Part shown: in pieces, positions 44,255 to 52,646 of the stretch | How positions within the stretch are numbered: position 1 is the stretch's first letter | How the letters are laid out: every line of letters begins with the position of its first letter | Origin: Afifellaceae bacterium | GTDB lineage: Bacteria > Pseudomonadota > Alphaproteobacteria > Rhizobiales > Afifellaceae | DNA: 64,000 nucleotides | Assembly: GCA_028281235.1 (NCBI GenBank) | Contig: JANQKG010000010.1 | Location: forward strand, 1-64,000 | Reading direction: 5' to 3' | Translations under genes and position numbers: made by a program | Notes under the pieces: generated by a model | The model's input: only the letters and a program-made list of their open reading frames with translations | The model's database searches: none | Told to the model about the DNA's origin: nothing

Positions 44255-45094
44255 ATGACCGCGTCCGTTGTAGAGAAAGACCCGCTTCGCCGCATCTTCG
44301 GCATTGAGAAGCCGCTGATCGGGAATGTCCATTGTGCGCCGCTGCCCGGCACGCCGCGCTATCGCGGCGAGAGCCTTGACGCGATCATGGAGCGCGCGAT
44401 CCGTGATGCGACCACCTACGAACGCGGCGGGATGGACGGTGTCCTCATCGAGAACCACGGCGACATCCCGTTCCTGCCGCCGCATGACATCGGGCCGGAA
44501 ATTGTTGCCGCCATGGCGGTGATCGGAAAGGCGGTGGGTGAGGCGGTCGGCGTGCCGGTCGGTGTCAATCTCCTTGCAAACGGAGCCGTCGGTGCGCTGG
44601 CCATCGCAAAGGCGGCCGGCGCCCGCTTCATCCGCGCCAACCAATGGGTCAATGCCTATGTCGCCAACGAAGGTCTCGTGGAGGGGGAGAGCGGACGGGC
44701 GCTGCGCTATCGCCGGCTGATCGGCGCCGACAATGTGCTGGTGTTCGCCGACGTGCACGTCAAACACGGGGCGCATGCCATCGTGGATGATCGCTCGGTG
44801 GCGGAACAGGCGCGCGACGTCGAATTCTACGATGCCGACGTGGTGATCGCGACGGGAAACCGCACGGGCGATTCCGTCCCCGACACGGAAATCGACTCCG
44901 TCCGTCACGGGACCGGCCTCCCGGTGATCGCCGGAAGCGGCATCACGGCGGACAATGCTCACCAGATCCTGGCGCAGCTTGACGGCGCCATCGTCGGATC
45001 AAGCCTCAAGCGCGACGGTGTGTGGTGGAACGAGGTCCGGCTGGAGAGAGTGCAGGCGCTGGTGGCGGAGGTGAGGCGCCTGCGCGCAGAGTGA
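44255..45094 (+). CDS. BtpA/SgcQ family TIM-barrel protein
   Basis: This 279-residue protein is clearly paralogous to the one at 21878-22738: both contain NQWVNAYVANEGL, FADVHVK-GAHA, DADV-IATG-RTG and a C-terminal DGAIVG segment at the same positions. AAGGAG at 44244-44249 fixes the start at 44255. It ends the fourth ABC operon. The biochemical activity of the family is not settled; coupling to PfkB in two operons of this window supports a role in a kinase-dependent sugar pathway, perhaps as lyase or isomerase on the phosphorylated product. Confidence 0.88.
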   Translation: MTASVVEKDPLRRIFGIEKPLIGNVHCAPLPGTPRYRGESLDAIMERAIRDATTYERGGMDGVLIENHGDIPFLPPHDIGPEIVAAMAVIGKAVGEAVGVPVGVNLLANGAVGALAIAKAAGARFIRANQWVNAYVANEGLVEGESGRALRYRRLIGADNVLVFADVHVKHGAHAIVDDRSVAEQARDVEFYDADVVIATGNRTGDSVPDTEIDSVRHGTGLPVIAGSGITADNAHQILAQLDGAIVGSSLKRDGVWWNEVRLERVQALVAEVRRLRAE

Positions 45095-45213
45095 GCAGCC
45101 AACCGCCGTCGTGGCAGCGCGGCACGGCGAGCAACGGTGCACGATTCGGATGGATCGCCTCGGCGGTAGGTCGTGTCCCGTTTGATGGTGTAGGTGGCGG
45201 GTTGGGCCGCCGC

Positions 45214-45318
45214 GTGCACATCGAGGTCTCTGGAAGACTGTGCAACACTGACGCCACGCACCGTCACCAACTGGACGGCTTCGCTTTTGAACTCGCGGCT
45301 GAATTGTCGTCTCGTCAT
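45214..45318 (-). pseudogene. Remnant of an IS3-family transposase (OrfA N-terminus)
   Basis: Reading the minus strand from ATG 45318, about 35 codons match the start of an IS3-family OrfA (MTRRQFSREFKSEAVQLV, then GVSVAQSSRDLDVH), complete with a GGAGAGC ribosome-binding site. The frame then loses similarity and no OrfB follows. It is a truncated, inactive fragment behind the BtpA gene. Confidence 0.75.
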
Positions 45319-45344
45319 GTCTGCTCTCCGGTTCCAAAACACCC

Positions 45345-45450
45345 TAGAGCATGATCCCGAAAAGTGGACACCGTCTTTTCGGATAAGATCATGCTCAAAC
45401 AAAGAGATAGAGCGTTAGAGCGATTCAACGTAACGCGAAAACGCTCTAAT
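45345..45450. repeat. RIME-like intergenic palindromic repeat
   Basis: Two hairpins stand side by side. The first has outer arms GAGCATGATC (45347-45356) and GATCATGCTC (45387-45396) with inner arms CCGAAAAG and CTTTTCGG. The second has arms TTAGAGCG (45415-45422) and CGCTCTAA (45442-45449). This two-palindrome layout and sequence style is that of the intergenic mosaic elements widespread in Rhizobiales genomes. It lies between the IS remnant and the DUF1028 gene ends. Confidence 0.8.
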
Positions 45451-45493
45451 GCGGTGTCCTCAAACCGGCAGCAGCTCACAGCGTCCTTGCACG

Positions 45494-46195
45494 TCACGAG
45501 GCTTCGCGTTCTAGCCACTCTGTCCACTGCACCTCGGGATTGTCCGGCCAGAAGGAGCTGTAATAGGGGATAAGCGGCCTGTACGCGTCGAACACGCGCC
45601 TCAGCTCGATAACCGCATCGCCGCCATTCTCTGGCGGAACCGGGGTGACGTCGACACGCAGGTCAACGCGGGGCCGGCCCCCAGGTGCACCGACAATCAT
45701 GCCGGCGGAGCGTTGGCCAATGGGCTCGCCGCCTGCGGCAAAGCCGGCTTCAATGGTAAGCATCAGCCGCTCCTCGAAGGCCTCGCCGGAACTGCCTCCA
45801 TAGGCTTCGTACATCGCCTCTACGACCTTGCGGCTGGCCAGGCCGTTGCCCATGACGATGAAGTCCTTGCCGGTCATGTGACCGGTATAGGCCTTGCCAT
45901 TGGCACCCGAATGCACGGCGATCTCGCCGTTAATGGAGACGATGCCGACCTGGCGGTAGTCGAAATGCCGATCATAGCTGCGCAGCATTTCTAGTATCTG
46001 TTCTGGATGCACGTCGTTCGACAGCATGTCGAGACCGAGCATGCCGAGCTTTGGATTGGAATGGCACTGCGAGGAGATTGCGCCCACTCCCGGACGTAGA
46101 TGCGGGCACCGCGAGGCAACACCCAACGGGCTGGTCGCCAGGCAGATGCCGAGGGCATTGTCCTGTGGGTCGCGGGCGATAACCGTATATGTCAT
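45494..46195 (-). CDS. DUF1028-family protein (putative Ntn-type hydrolase)
   Basis: This 233-residue protein has the DUF1028 pattern: MTYTVIARD start, LGICLATSPLG near residue 15, the conserved DRHFDYRQVGIV near residue 75 and GKDFIVMGNGLAS near residue 108. The family is structurally akin to Ntn hydrolases and is often found beside peptide or amino-acid transport genes, but its substrate is unknown. It lies 31 bases after a second DUF1028 gene and shares with it the closing motif PLIPYY. Confidence 0.87.
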   Translation of the reverse strand: MTYTVIARDPQDNALGICLATSPLGVASRCPHLRPGVGAISSQCHSNPKLGMLGLDMLSNDVHPEQILEMLRSYDRHFDYRQVGIVSINGEIAVHSGANGKAYTGHMTGKDFIVMGNGLASRKVVEAMYEAYGGSSGEAFEERLMLTIEAGFAAGGEPIGQRSAGMIVGAPGGRPRVDLRVDVTPVPPENGGDAVIELRRVFDAYRPLIPYYSSFWPDNPEVQWTEWLEREAS

Positions 46196-46226
46196 CAGTC
46201 AATCTCCAGGTCTTGTAGTGCTCAGG

Positions 46227-46973
46227 TTATCGGCCGTGCACGGACACTGCCGGGGTCCAGTCACGCCAGGATCCAATATCGGGGTCGTCCGGCAGTGCCC
46301 TGTAATACGGAATCAACGGCACCCAGGCGTCGACCGTTCGGGTCAGCCGGTCGACGGCATCGCCGGCTGATTGGTCGTCCACCAGATCAACCCGCAAATC
46401 GGTGCGGGGCAGGGCTGCGCCATGTCCGACCATGAGGCTGGCGGAGCGCACTTCGGCCCCCTTCTGGAGCCGATTGCGTCCAGCACTCAGGCCGGCGACC
46501 AGGCGCTGCTCAAGAGGTTCGCTGCTTTTCTCGATGGCCGCCATGGCGGCGTCCAGCGGGCTGGCATCGGGAAGGCCGTTGCCGAGGCACACGGCATGGT
46601 CGCCGACACGCATGGCGGAACTCTGCGGTGTTCGGTCGCCGCTGAATGCTCCAGGTGCGTCCGCGAGCGGCAGGATGCCAACTTGGCGATAGGCAAAATG
46701 CCGATCATGTCGGCGGAGCAGGGCGAAGATTTCGTCCGTCTTCAACGTGTCGCCCAGCAGTTTCAGCGTCAGGGGACCTAGATGCGGATTGGTGAAGGCC
46801 ATGACCAGCACCACCGCGACCTGGCCGTCGATAAACAGGCAACGCGACCCCGCAGCGACTGTGGAGTTGGCGATAGCCGCTCCAACGGCGCCGGTGCGTT
46901 CGCAGCGCGCCATGACGCCGAGGCCGAAATCGGCGGGGCCCGAGAAGGCCGATTGCGTCGGCCCCTTCAGCAC
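46227..46973 (-). CDS. DUF1028-family protein, diverged paralogue
   Basis: This 248-residue protein aligns with its neighbour: LGVMARCERTGAVGAAIANS, DRHFAYRQVGILPL near residue 90, VCLGNGLPD near residue 128 and VPLIPYY near residue 220. It has an N-terminal extension of about 15 residues, and the catalytic-site region has changed (NSTVAAGSR where the neighbour has TSPLGVASR). The start overlaps the regulator's end by 7 bases. The two DUF1028 proteins may form a heteromeric enzyme. Confidence 0.85.
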   Translation of the reverse strand: MLKGPTQSAFSGPADFGLGVMARCERTGAVGAAIANSTVAAGSRCLFIDGQVAVVLVMAFTNPHLGPLTLKLLGDTLKTDEIFALLRRHDRHFAYRQVGILPLADAPGAFSGDRTPQSSAMRVGDHAVCLGNGLPDASPLDAAMAAIEKSSEPLEQRLVAGLSAGRNRLQKGAEVRSASLMVGHGAALPRTDLRVDLVDDQSAGDAVDRLTRTVDAWVPLIPYYRALPDDPDIGSWRDWTPAVSVHGR

Positions 46974-47482
46974 GGCGCTTTGCTCGTGCCGCTCCCGGCC
47001 TCATGGCCGGATGACAAAAGCTCGGCCAGATCTCGGGTGACGCCTTGCAAGAAAAGCTCCAGCTTCTGTTGCTGCTCGCTACTTTCCAAAGCCGGAACAG
47101 CGATCTCCAGCCGGTGCACACCGCCGGCCTGCTGATGCAATCCGTAGATATCGGCAGCCCGGTCGGGATGAGCCGCCAGATAGGCGCGCACAAACACTTG
47201 CTCCTCGGCCGGGGTGAAGCGACTGACCGAGCAGATCGCCCGCACATAGCGCGCCGGCAGCGCTACTGGATAACCGGGATTGGCAATCTGCGAGATGAAC
47301 GAGCGGTCCTTGCCGATGGCGTCGGCTAGGGCCTGACGGCTGCCAGGCGGCCGTCGATCCAGGAACGTATTGAGCAGCAATTTATAGTAGGCTACCGGTG
47401 AGATGTGTTCCTCCAGCACTTTGTAATCACGACTCGGGCGGCGGCCCGGTCGCTTCCGAGTGCGGCTGTCTGCATCGGCCAT
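46967..47482 (-). CDS. HTH transcriptional regulator of the DUF1028-ABC locus
   Basis: This 171-residue protein has a basic N-terminus, then an XRE-like HTH (SRQALADAIGKDRSFISQI, near residues 48-66) and a C-terminal helical region. It is the first gene of the minus-strand unit with both DUF1028 genes, and is divergent from the ABC transporter operon. An inverted repeat at 47520-47549, 38 bases upstream of its start, is a possible operator. No named family is recognised. Confidence 0.72.
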   Translation of the reverse strand: MADADSRTRKRPGRRPSRDYKVLEEHISPVAYYKLLLNTFLDRRPPGSRQALADAIGKDRSFISQIANPGYPVALPARYVRAICSVSRFTPAEEQVFVRAYLAAHPDRAADIYGLHQQAGGVHRLEIAVPALESSEQQQKLELFLQGVTRDLAELLSSGHEAGSGTSKAPC

Positions 47483-47519
47483 TGCGATAACCTCAGTTTA
47501 TTCCCGCGTATTCAAATAG

Positions 47520-47549
47520 TTGCGGGTGTTCATCAACTCGCACCCGCAA
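47520..47549. promoter_or_regulatory. Inverted repeat in the divergent promoter region
   Basis: TTGCGGGTG (47520-47528) and CACCCGCAA (47541-47549) form a perfect 9-bp inverted repeat with a 12-base spacer between the HTH regulator and the ABC operon. It could be the regulator's operator for both directions. Confidence 0.5.
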
Positions 47550-47629
47550 GGAATCGCTGGCGGGCAAGATGCTCAATCTCACGCTCCGATAAGAATCCGA
47601 CACTTCGCTCTTGTCAAGGAGACATATTT

Positions 47630-47710
47630 ATGAACTCAATATGTTTCTCGGCGCCGCGCGTGCTGAGCGGCAACGACCACCGTTACAAGGACAGGGAGAG
47701 GGACCGATGA
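47630..47710 (+). CDS. 26-codon leader ORF of the branched-chain-type ABC operon
   Basis: An ideal AAGGAG (47616-47621), eight bases from ATG 47630, starts a short frame beginning MNSICFSAPRV and ending in the charged tail YKDRERDR. Its stop overlaps the ATG of the binding-protein gene as ATGA. The perfect ribosome-binding site and the coupled stop suggest a translated leader that delivers ribosomes to the next gene. It is not rich in Leu, Ile or Val, so classical attenuation is not indicated. Confidence 0.55.
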   Translation: MNSICFSAPRVLSGNDHRYKDRERDR

Positions 47711-48852
47711 CACCACCGACCACGTTCACGACCATGAGCAGGCGCTTGTTCGTTGCCTGCGCCGTTCTCGGCTTGGCCCTTGTGCCACGCCCGACCCTGG
47801 CCGCAGATCCATTGGTGGTCGGTATGTTCGGACCGCAGAGCGGCGAGCGGTCGGCCTTCGGCACGCGCTTCCGCGAGGCCATTGAGATGTTCGTGGAGGA
47901 GACCAACGAGGCAGGCGGCATCGCCGGCCGGCCGTTGGAGGTGATCTTCGAGGATAGCCGCGGCACCCCGCGCGAGGCTGCGAACATCGCTCAGAAGTTC
48001 GCCCAGAACGACGATATGCTCGCGGTGGTCGGCGGCTGGTCCAGCACCGAATCCATGGCCGCCGCACCGATCCTGGCGGAGGCCAACCTGGCCCAGGTGA
48101 GCCCAACGGCCTCGCATCCCGACTTCACGCAGATCAGCGAATATCAGTTCCGCATGGTCAACACCCAGCAGAGCCTGGCCTTCGTGCACCGCGATCTTCT
48201 GGTAGACAGCCTCGGCGCCAGCAAAGTCGCCATCCTCTACTACCAGGACGACTGGGGTAACTTTGTGAACACCTCCACAGCCGAGAAGTTGCGCGAGGCC
48301 GGTAAGGAAGTCGTGCTGCAGGAGGCCATGATCCCCGACACCAAGGACTTCCGCGCTTTGGTGACCAAAGTGAAGTCGGCGGAGCCCGATGCGGTGTTCC
48401 TGGCTTCGCACTATGCGGAATCGTCCACTTTCATTCGTCAATTGCGCCAAGCCGGCATCGACGTGCCGGTGCTGGGCGCCGACACGCTGCAGAATCCAAA
48501 ATTTCTGGAGCTCGCCGGCGACGCGGCTGAGGGCGTGGTGATGCCCAGCTACTACTTCTCCGAGGACCCCGACGCGCTGGAGTTCACCAAAGCCTATGAG
48601 CAGCGCTGGGGTCGGCTGCCGGATTACTATGCCGTGTTCGGCTATGACGCCATCGCCATCATCGCACAGGCCATCGACACGGTGATCAAGTCCGGCCAGG
48701 AACTGACGCGTGATGCGGTGCGCGACGCGGTTGCGGCAACCACCGACTTTCCCGGCGTTGGAGGGCCCAATACATTCGACGAGATCGGCGACGTGGTGAA
48801 GCCGATGCGCGTGATTCAAATCCGTGACGGCGATTACGCATTGTATAACTGA
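47707..48852 (+). CDS. Branched-chain amino-acid-type ABC solute-binding protein (LivK-like)
   Basis: This 381-residue periplasmic protein of the Peripla_BP_6 family has a signal peptide (MSRRLFVACAV to TLAAD, about residues 10-33) and typical stretches IGG-like GEAGGIAGRPLEVIFED (seen as EAGGIAGRPLEV near residue 70) and SPTASHPDF near residue 134. The start at 47707 has a purine-rich AGGGAGAGG upstream and is coupled to the leader ORF; an upstream in-frame start at 47611 would lack a signal peptide at its N-terminus. The family binds amino acids, amides, urea or aromatic acids. The DUF1028 neighbours suggest an amide or peptide-like ligand. Confidence 0.9.
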   Translation: MTPPTTFTTMSRRLFVACAVLGLALVPRPTLAADPLVVGMFGPQSGERSAFGTRFREAIEMFVEETNEAGGIAGRPLEVIFEDSRGTPREAANIAQKFAQNDDMLAVVGGWSSTESMAAAPILAEANLAQVSPTASHPDFTQISEYQFRMVNTQQSLAFVHRDLLVDSLGASKVAILYYQDDWGNFVNTSTAEKLREAGKEVVLQEAMIPDTKDFRALVTKVKSAEPDAVFLASHYAESSTFIRQLRQAGIDVPVLGADTLQNPKFLELAGDAAEGVVMPSYYFSEDPDALEFTKAYEQRWGRLPDYYAVFGYDAIAIIAQAIDTVIKSGQELTRDAVRDAVAATTDFPGVGGPNTFDEIGDVVKPMRVIQIRDGDYALYN

Positions 48853-48893
48853 TCCTCATAGATCAGTTGGACGGCCGCGCCACGCGGCCGTCC
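48847..48893 (+). other. Two consecutive stem-loops after the binding-protein gene
   Basis: AACTGATC/GATCAGTT (48847-48854 with 48861-48868) is followed at once by GGACGGCCGCG (48869-48879) pairing perfectly with 48883-48893. They separate the binding-protein gene from the fused permease gene and probably protect the upstream message. Confidence 0.65.
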
Positions 48894-48942
48894 GCCCGTA
48901 TCTTGCTCTGCTGATGCCCCCAACCCGCCGGCCTGAACGTCG

Positions 48943-50820
48943 ATGATCGAGTTCCTCAGCCAGATCCTCAACGGCCTGATCATCGGTAACATCTACGCCA
49001 TCATCGCGATCGGTTTCACACTGATCTTCGGCGTATCCAACCTGATCAATTTCGCCCAAGGCTCGCTGCTGATGCTGGGCGGCTTCCTTGCTTACACGCT
49101 TGTCGGACTAGGGGTGGATGTTTGGGCGGCGGCGGCCGGCTCGATCGTATTCACCATGGGGATCGGCATGGCGATCGAGCGCATCGCCCTGCGGCCGCTT
49201 GAGAAGGCGCCATGGATCGCGCCTTTGCTCTCCACCCTGGCCATAACTTTCGTCTTCGACCAATCGGCGGAGCTGATCTGGTCGCCGGAAATACAGCCCT
49301 TTCCAAGCCCCTTGTCGGAATATGTCTGGCTGATCGGTGCGGCTTTCGTCACCGGCATCGATGTCGCAATTCTGGTGGTGTCGCTGCTCACGGTGCTGGT
49401 GCTGTGGCTGTTCCTCACCCGCACATGGACCGGGCGGGCGTTACGCGCCATGTCGCAAGACCTTGATGCGGCGCGCCAGATGGGCATCGATGTCGATTAT
49501 CACCGGCAAATTGCCTTCGGCATCGGCGCCGCTTTGGCGGCGCTGGCCGGCGTGCTGGTGGCGATGTATTTCCAGAACATCTTTCCGCAGATGGGGATTC
49601 CGTTCGGCCTCAAGGGCTTCGCTGCAGCGTTGCTCGGCGGCCTTGCCAGCGTTCCCGGAGCCATTGTCGGCGGCTTTGCCCTCGGCATCTTGGAGTCGCT
49701 TGCGGTCGGCTATGTCGGCGAGGGTGCTCGCGACATGATCGCTTTCTCCGCTTTGCTGTTGGTGCTGTTGGTGCGGCCCCAGGGTTTGTTTGGCCACCGG
49801 CGGCTCGACTCACTTGGCGGCACCGGCGGCGCCTCGGGTATCATGCCGACCACTAGCATCCTGGCAGGCCAGGGCGGGGCGATGCGCGCCGTGCGGCACC
49901 GGTTCGAGCTGTCGACGCCGGCGGTCTTCGGCGTCTGCGCCGTTCTGGCGTTACTGCCGCTCACCGGACTGGACAACTATATCCTGCAGGCGATCCTGCT
50001 GGCGGCGATCTTCGCCATCCTCACCGTCAGTCTCACCGTGCTTGGCGGCAGCGCTGGTGTGATGTTCATCGGCTTCGGTGGCCTCTTCGCCATGGGCGCT
50101 TATATAGGCGCCTTCGCGGCCAAGAGCTGGGGCCTGCCGGCGGAGCTGGCGATCCCCGTAGCCGGTATCGCCTCAGGACTCCTCGCCCTCGCCGTCGGCA
50201 TGATCTGCGTCCCCCTATCGGGGCATGTGGTTGCGCTGGCTGCCCTGGCGATCGGCAATCTGGTTTATTTGGTGTTCCTCAACTGGATCTCCGTGACCGG
50301 TGGGCCGAACGGCATTTTCGGTATTCCCCGCCCGTCGCTTGCCATTGCCGGCGGGCTTTCGCTGGGTTCGCTCCAGGCGCAATATCTCCAGGCCATCTTC
50401 TGTTTCCTGGTGATGTTCATCCTCGCCCGGCGCCTGATTACATCGCCGATCGGACGCACTTTCCGCGCCATCAGAGAAGACCGGCCGGCGGCGGAAGCGG
50501 CTGGCATTCCGGTGCGGCGATATCTGTTGACCGCCTTCGTCTTCGCAGGCTTCGGCGCCGGTGTTGCAGGCAGCCTCTACACCTTCCTGCACCGCTTCAT
50601 CAGCGCCGACAGCTTCCGACTGGACACGTCCTTTCTGCTGGTGGCAGCCGCGGTGCTGGGCGGGCTCGGCAATGTCACCGGAGCGATGATCGCCGGGGCG
50701 GCCATCGTGCTGCTGCCGGAACTGCTGCGCGGCTTTGCAGACTATCGCATGGTGGTGTTCGGCCTCCTGCTGCTGGTTGCCCTGAGGGTCCGGCCGGAGG
50801 GCCTGGCCGGCGTGCGCTGA
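48943..50820 (+). CDS. Fused LivH-LivM permease
   Basis: This 625-residue membrane protein joins both permeases of a branched-chain-type ABC importer. Residues 1-290 correspond to LivH (FGVSNLINFAQGSLLMLG near residue 30; GLKGFAAALLGG near residue 222), a hydrophilic linker follows at about 290-310, and residues 320-625 correspond to LivM (GYNLLGG-like LTVLGGSAGVMFIGFGGL near residue 366; AIREDRPAAEAAGI near residue 510). LivH and LivM are normally separate genes. There is no stop or frameshift at the junction, so the fusion looks genuine. The ATPase gene follows 5 bases after. Confidence 0.9.
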   Translation: MIEFLSQILNGLIIGNIYAIIAIGFTLIFGVSNLINFAQGSLLMLGGFLAYTLVGLGVDVWAAAAGSIVFTMGIGMAIERIALRPLEKAPWIAPLLSTLAITFVFDQSAELIWSPEIQPFPSPLSEYVWLIGAAFVTGIDVAILVVSLLTVLVLWLFLTRTWTGRALRAMSQDLDAARQMGIDVDYHRQIAFGIGAALAALAGVLVAMYFQNIFPQMGIPFGLKGFAAALLGGLASVPGAIVGGFALGILESLAVGYVGEGARDMIAFSALLLVLLVRPQGLFGHRRLDSLGGTGGASGIMPTTSILAGQGGAMRAVRHRFELSTPAVFGVCAVLALLPLTGLDNYILQAILLAAIFAILTVSLTVLGGSAGVMFIGFGGLFAMGAYIGAFAAKSWGLPAELAIPVAGIASGLLALAVGMICVPLSGHVVALAALAIGNLVYLVFLNWISVTGGPNGIFGIPRPSLAIAGGLSLGSLQAQYLQAIFCFLVMFILARRLITSPIGRTFRAIREDRPAAEAAGIPVRRYLLTAFVFAGFGAGVAGSLYTFLHRFISADSFRLDTSFLLVAAAVLGGLGNVTGAMIAGAAIVLLPELLRGFADYRMVVFGLLLLVALRVRPEGLAGVR

Positions 50821-50825
50821 TCGAC

Positions 50826-52571
50826 ATGGAGCCCGCCAATATGCCGGAAACGCCCCACGACATGGCGGCGCCTCATGCGTTGTCGTCGCAGCCGGCTCTG
50901 GAGATCGATGGTTTGACCGTCGCCTTCGGCGGCGTTCGGGCCGTTGACGATCTGAGCCTTGCGATTGCCGGCGGCGACGTCCTAGGAGTCGTGGGACCGA
51001 ACGGCGCCGGCAAGTCGACCCTGGTGCAAGCGATCAGCGGCTTTGCCCGCCCCTCGGCCGGGCGCATCCGCCTGTTCGGTAAGGACGTGACACGCGCAAG
51101 CCCATCGCGTCGCGCGGCGATCGGCCTTGGCCGCACTTTTCAGACCAGCCGGGTATTCCCGGCCCTGACGGTGATGGAGAGCGTGCTCGCCGGCGAGCAG
51201 CAGCGCTTGATCGGCAGCAAGGACGGACGCAGCATCGGGCCTTTCGGCGAGGTGGTAGCCGCTATTCTCGGCAGCGGCAGCTACCTAAGGCGCCAGCGTG
51301 CCATGGTCGGGCGCGCCGAGGTGGTGATGCAGCTTTTCGGCGACCGCTTGTGGAGCCGACGCGACGACCCCGCCCACTCGCTCTCCTATGCCAACCGCCG
51401 GCGTCTCGACATCGCCCGGGCCCTTGTCGCCGAGCCGCGCCTGCTGATGCTCGACGAGCCGACGGCCGGCATGAACCCGACCGAGACCGCCGAGCTCGCC
51501 GGCGTTCTGGAAGAGGTGCGCCAACGCTATCCCGACATGGCGGTACTGCTGATCGAGCACAAGCTCGACGTGATCCGCCGGCTGACCGGTCGAACCATCG
51601 TCATCAACCAGGGCAAGATCATTGTCGATGCGCCTCCGGCCGAAGCTTTGGCCCATCCGGAGGTGACTGCGGCTTATCTCGGACGCCCCAGCGATGCACC
51701 GCGCGGCGATGCCGAGGAAGCGCCGAAAGCACCGTCCCTGGCCAGCGGGTCCTCCGAGGCCCTATCCAGCGGTCTTGACATCGAACGCTGCGACGTTGAG
51801 GCGGGAGATGGCGCAGCTCGGGCGGTGGTGCTCAGCAATGTGGACGTCTTCTACGGTCCGGTGCAGGCGCTTTTCGACGTCTCCATCGAGGTGCGGCAGG
51901 GCGAGGTGGTCGCCGTTCTCGGCGGAAACGCCTCCGGCAAGTCGACCGTCATCAAGACTGTCCTCGGCCTCACCGAGGTGCGCTCCGGCACCGTTGAGTT
52001 GTTCGGCGATGCCGTGGCCGGCCGCCCCACGCCTGCCCGCATTGCCCTGGGCTTGGCCTCGATCCCGGAAGGGCGTCGGATGTTCGCCGAGATGAGCGTA
52101 GAGGACAACCTGCTTCTGGGGGCCTATGTGCGGCGCAAGGACCAAGATTTCGACCGCGCAAACTTGCTTGCTCGGGTTTATGAGGAATTTCCGTGGCTGG
52201 CGGAGCGCCGTGGCCAGCTTGCCGGAACGCTTTCCGGCGGAGAGCAGCAGATGCTGGCCATGGCGCGTGCGTGGTTGCGGCGCCCGCGCCTGCTGTGCAT
52301 CGACGAGCCGTCCATGGGCCTGGCGCCGGTGATGGTCGACCGTGTCTATGCCATCCTTGAGCGCTGGAAACGGGCCGGCCTTACGATTCTGATGGTGGAG
52401 CAGAGCGCAAACCGGGCGCTGGAATTGGCCGATCGCGCCTATGTGCTGCAGAACGGACGCATCGCCATAGCCGGTGACAGTGCCGATTTGCGTCAGGATC
52501 CGGCAATTCGTACTGCCTATTTGGGCGCTGAAAGTGATGAGCAGCCTTTGCCTCAACTCGCAGACGCATGA
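50826..52571 (+). CDS. Fused LivG-LivF ATPase
   Basis: This 581-residue protein joins two ABC ATPase domains. The LivG-like domain (about 20-285) has Walker A GPNGAGKST, a relaxed signature HSLSYANRRRLDIARAL and Walker B LLMLDEPTAGMNP. The LivF-like domain (about 340-575) has the variant Walker A GGNASGKST, signature LSGGEQQMLAMARA and LLCIDEPSMGLAP. An acidic Ala/Ser-rich linker of about 50 residues connects them. With the fused permease, one chain of each kind could make a complete transporter. Confidence 0.9.
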   Translation: MEPANMPETPHDMAAPHALSSQPALEIDGLTVAFGGVRAVDDLSLAIAGGDVLGVVGPNGAGKSTLVQAISGFARPSAGRIRLFGKDVTRASPSRRAAIGLGRTFQTSRVFPALTVMESVLAGEQQRLIGSKDGRSIGPFGEVVAAILGSGSYLRRQRAMVGRAEVVMQLFGDRLWSRRDDPAHSLSYANRRRLDIARALVAEPRLLMLDEPTAGMNPTETAELAGVLEEVRQRYPDMAVLLIEHKLDVIRRLTGRTIVINQGKIIVDAPPAEALAHPEVTAAYLGRPSDAPRGDAEEAPKAPSLASGSSEALSSGLDIERCDVEAGDGAARAVVLSNVDVFYGPVQALFDVSIEVRQGEVVAVLGGNASGKSTVIKTVLGLTEVRSGTVELFGDAVAGRPTPARIALGLASIPEGRRMFAEMSVEDNLLLGAYVRRKDQDFDRANLLARVYEEFPWLAERRGQLAGTLSGGEQQMLAMARAWLRRPRLLCIDEPSMGLAPVMVDRVYAILERWKRAGLTILMVEQSANRALELADRAYVLQNGRIAIAGDSADLRQDPAIRTAYLGAESDEQPLPQLADA

Positions 52572-52646
52572 GCATGAGCCTGTGAGAGGCAAAGGCAGAC
52601 TCGCCATTGGGGCATCTTCGATCAAAACGCATGCAGCTTCGGTGGC

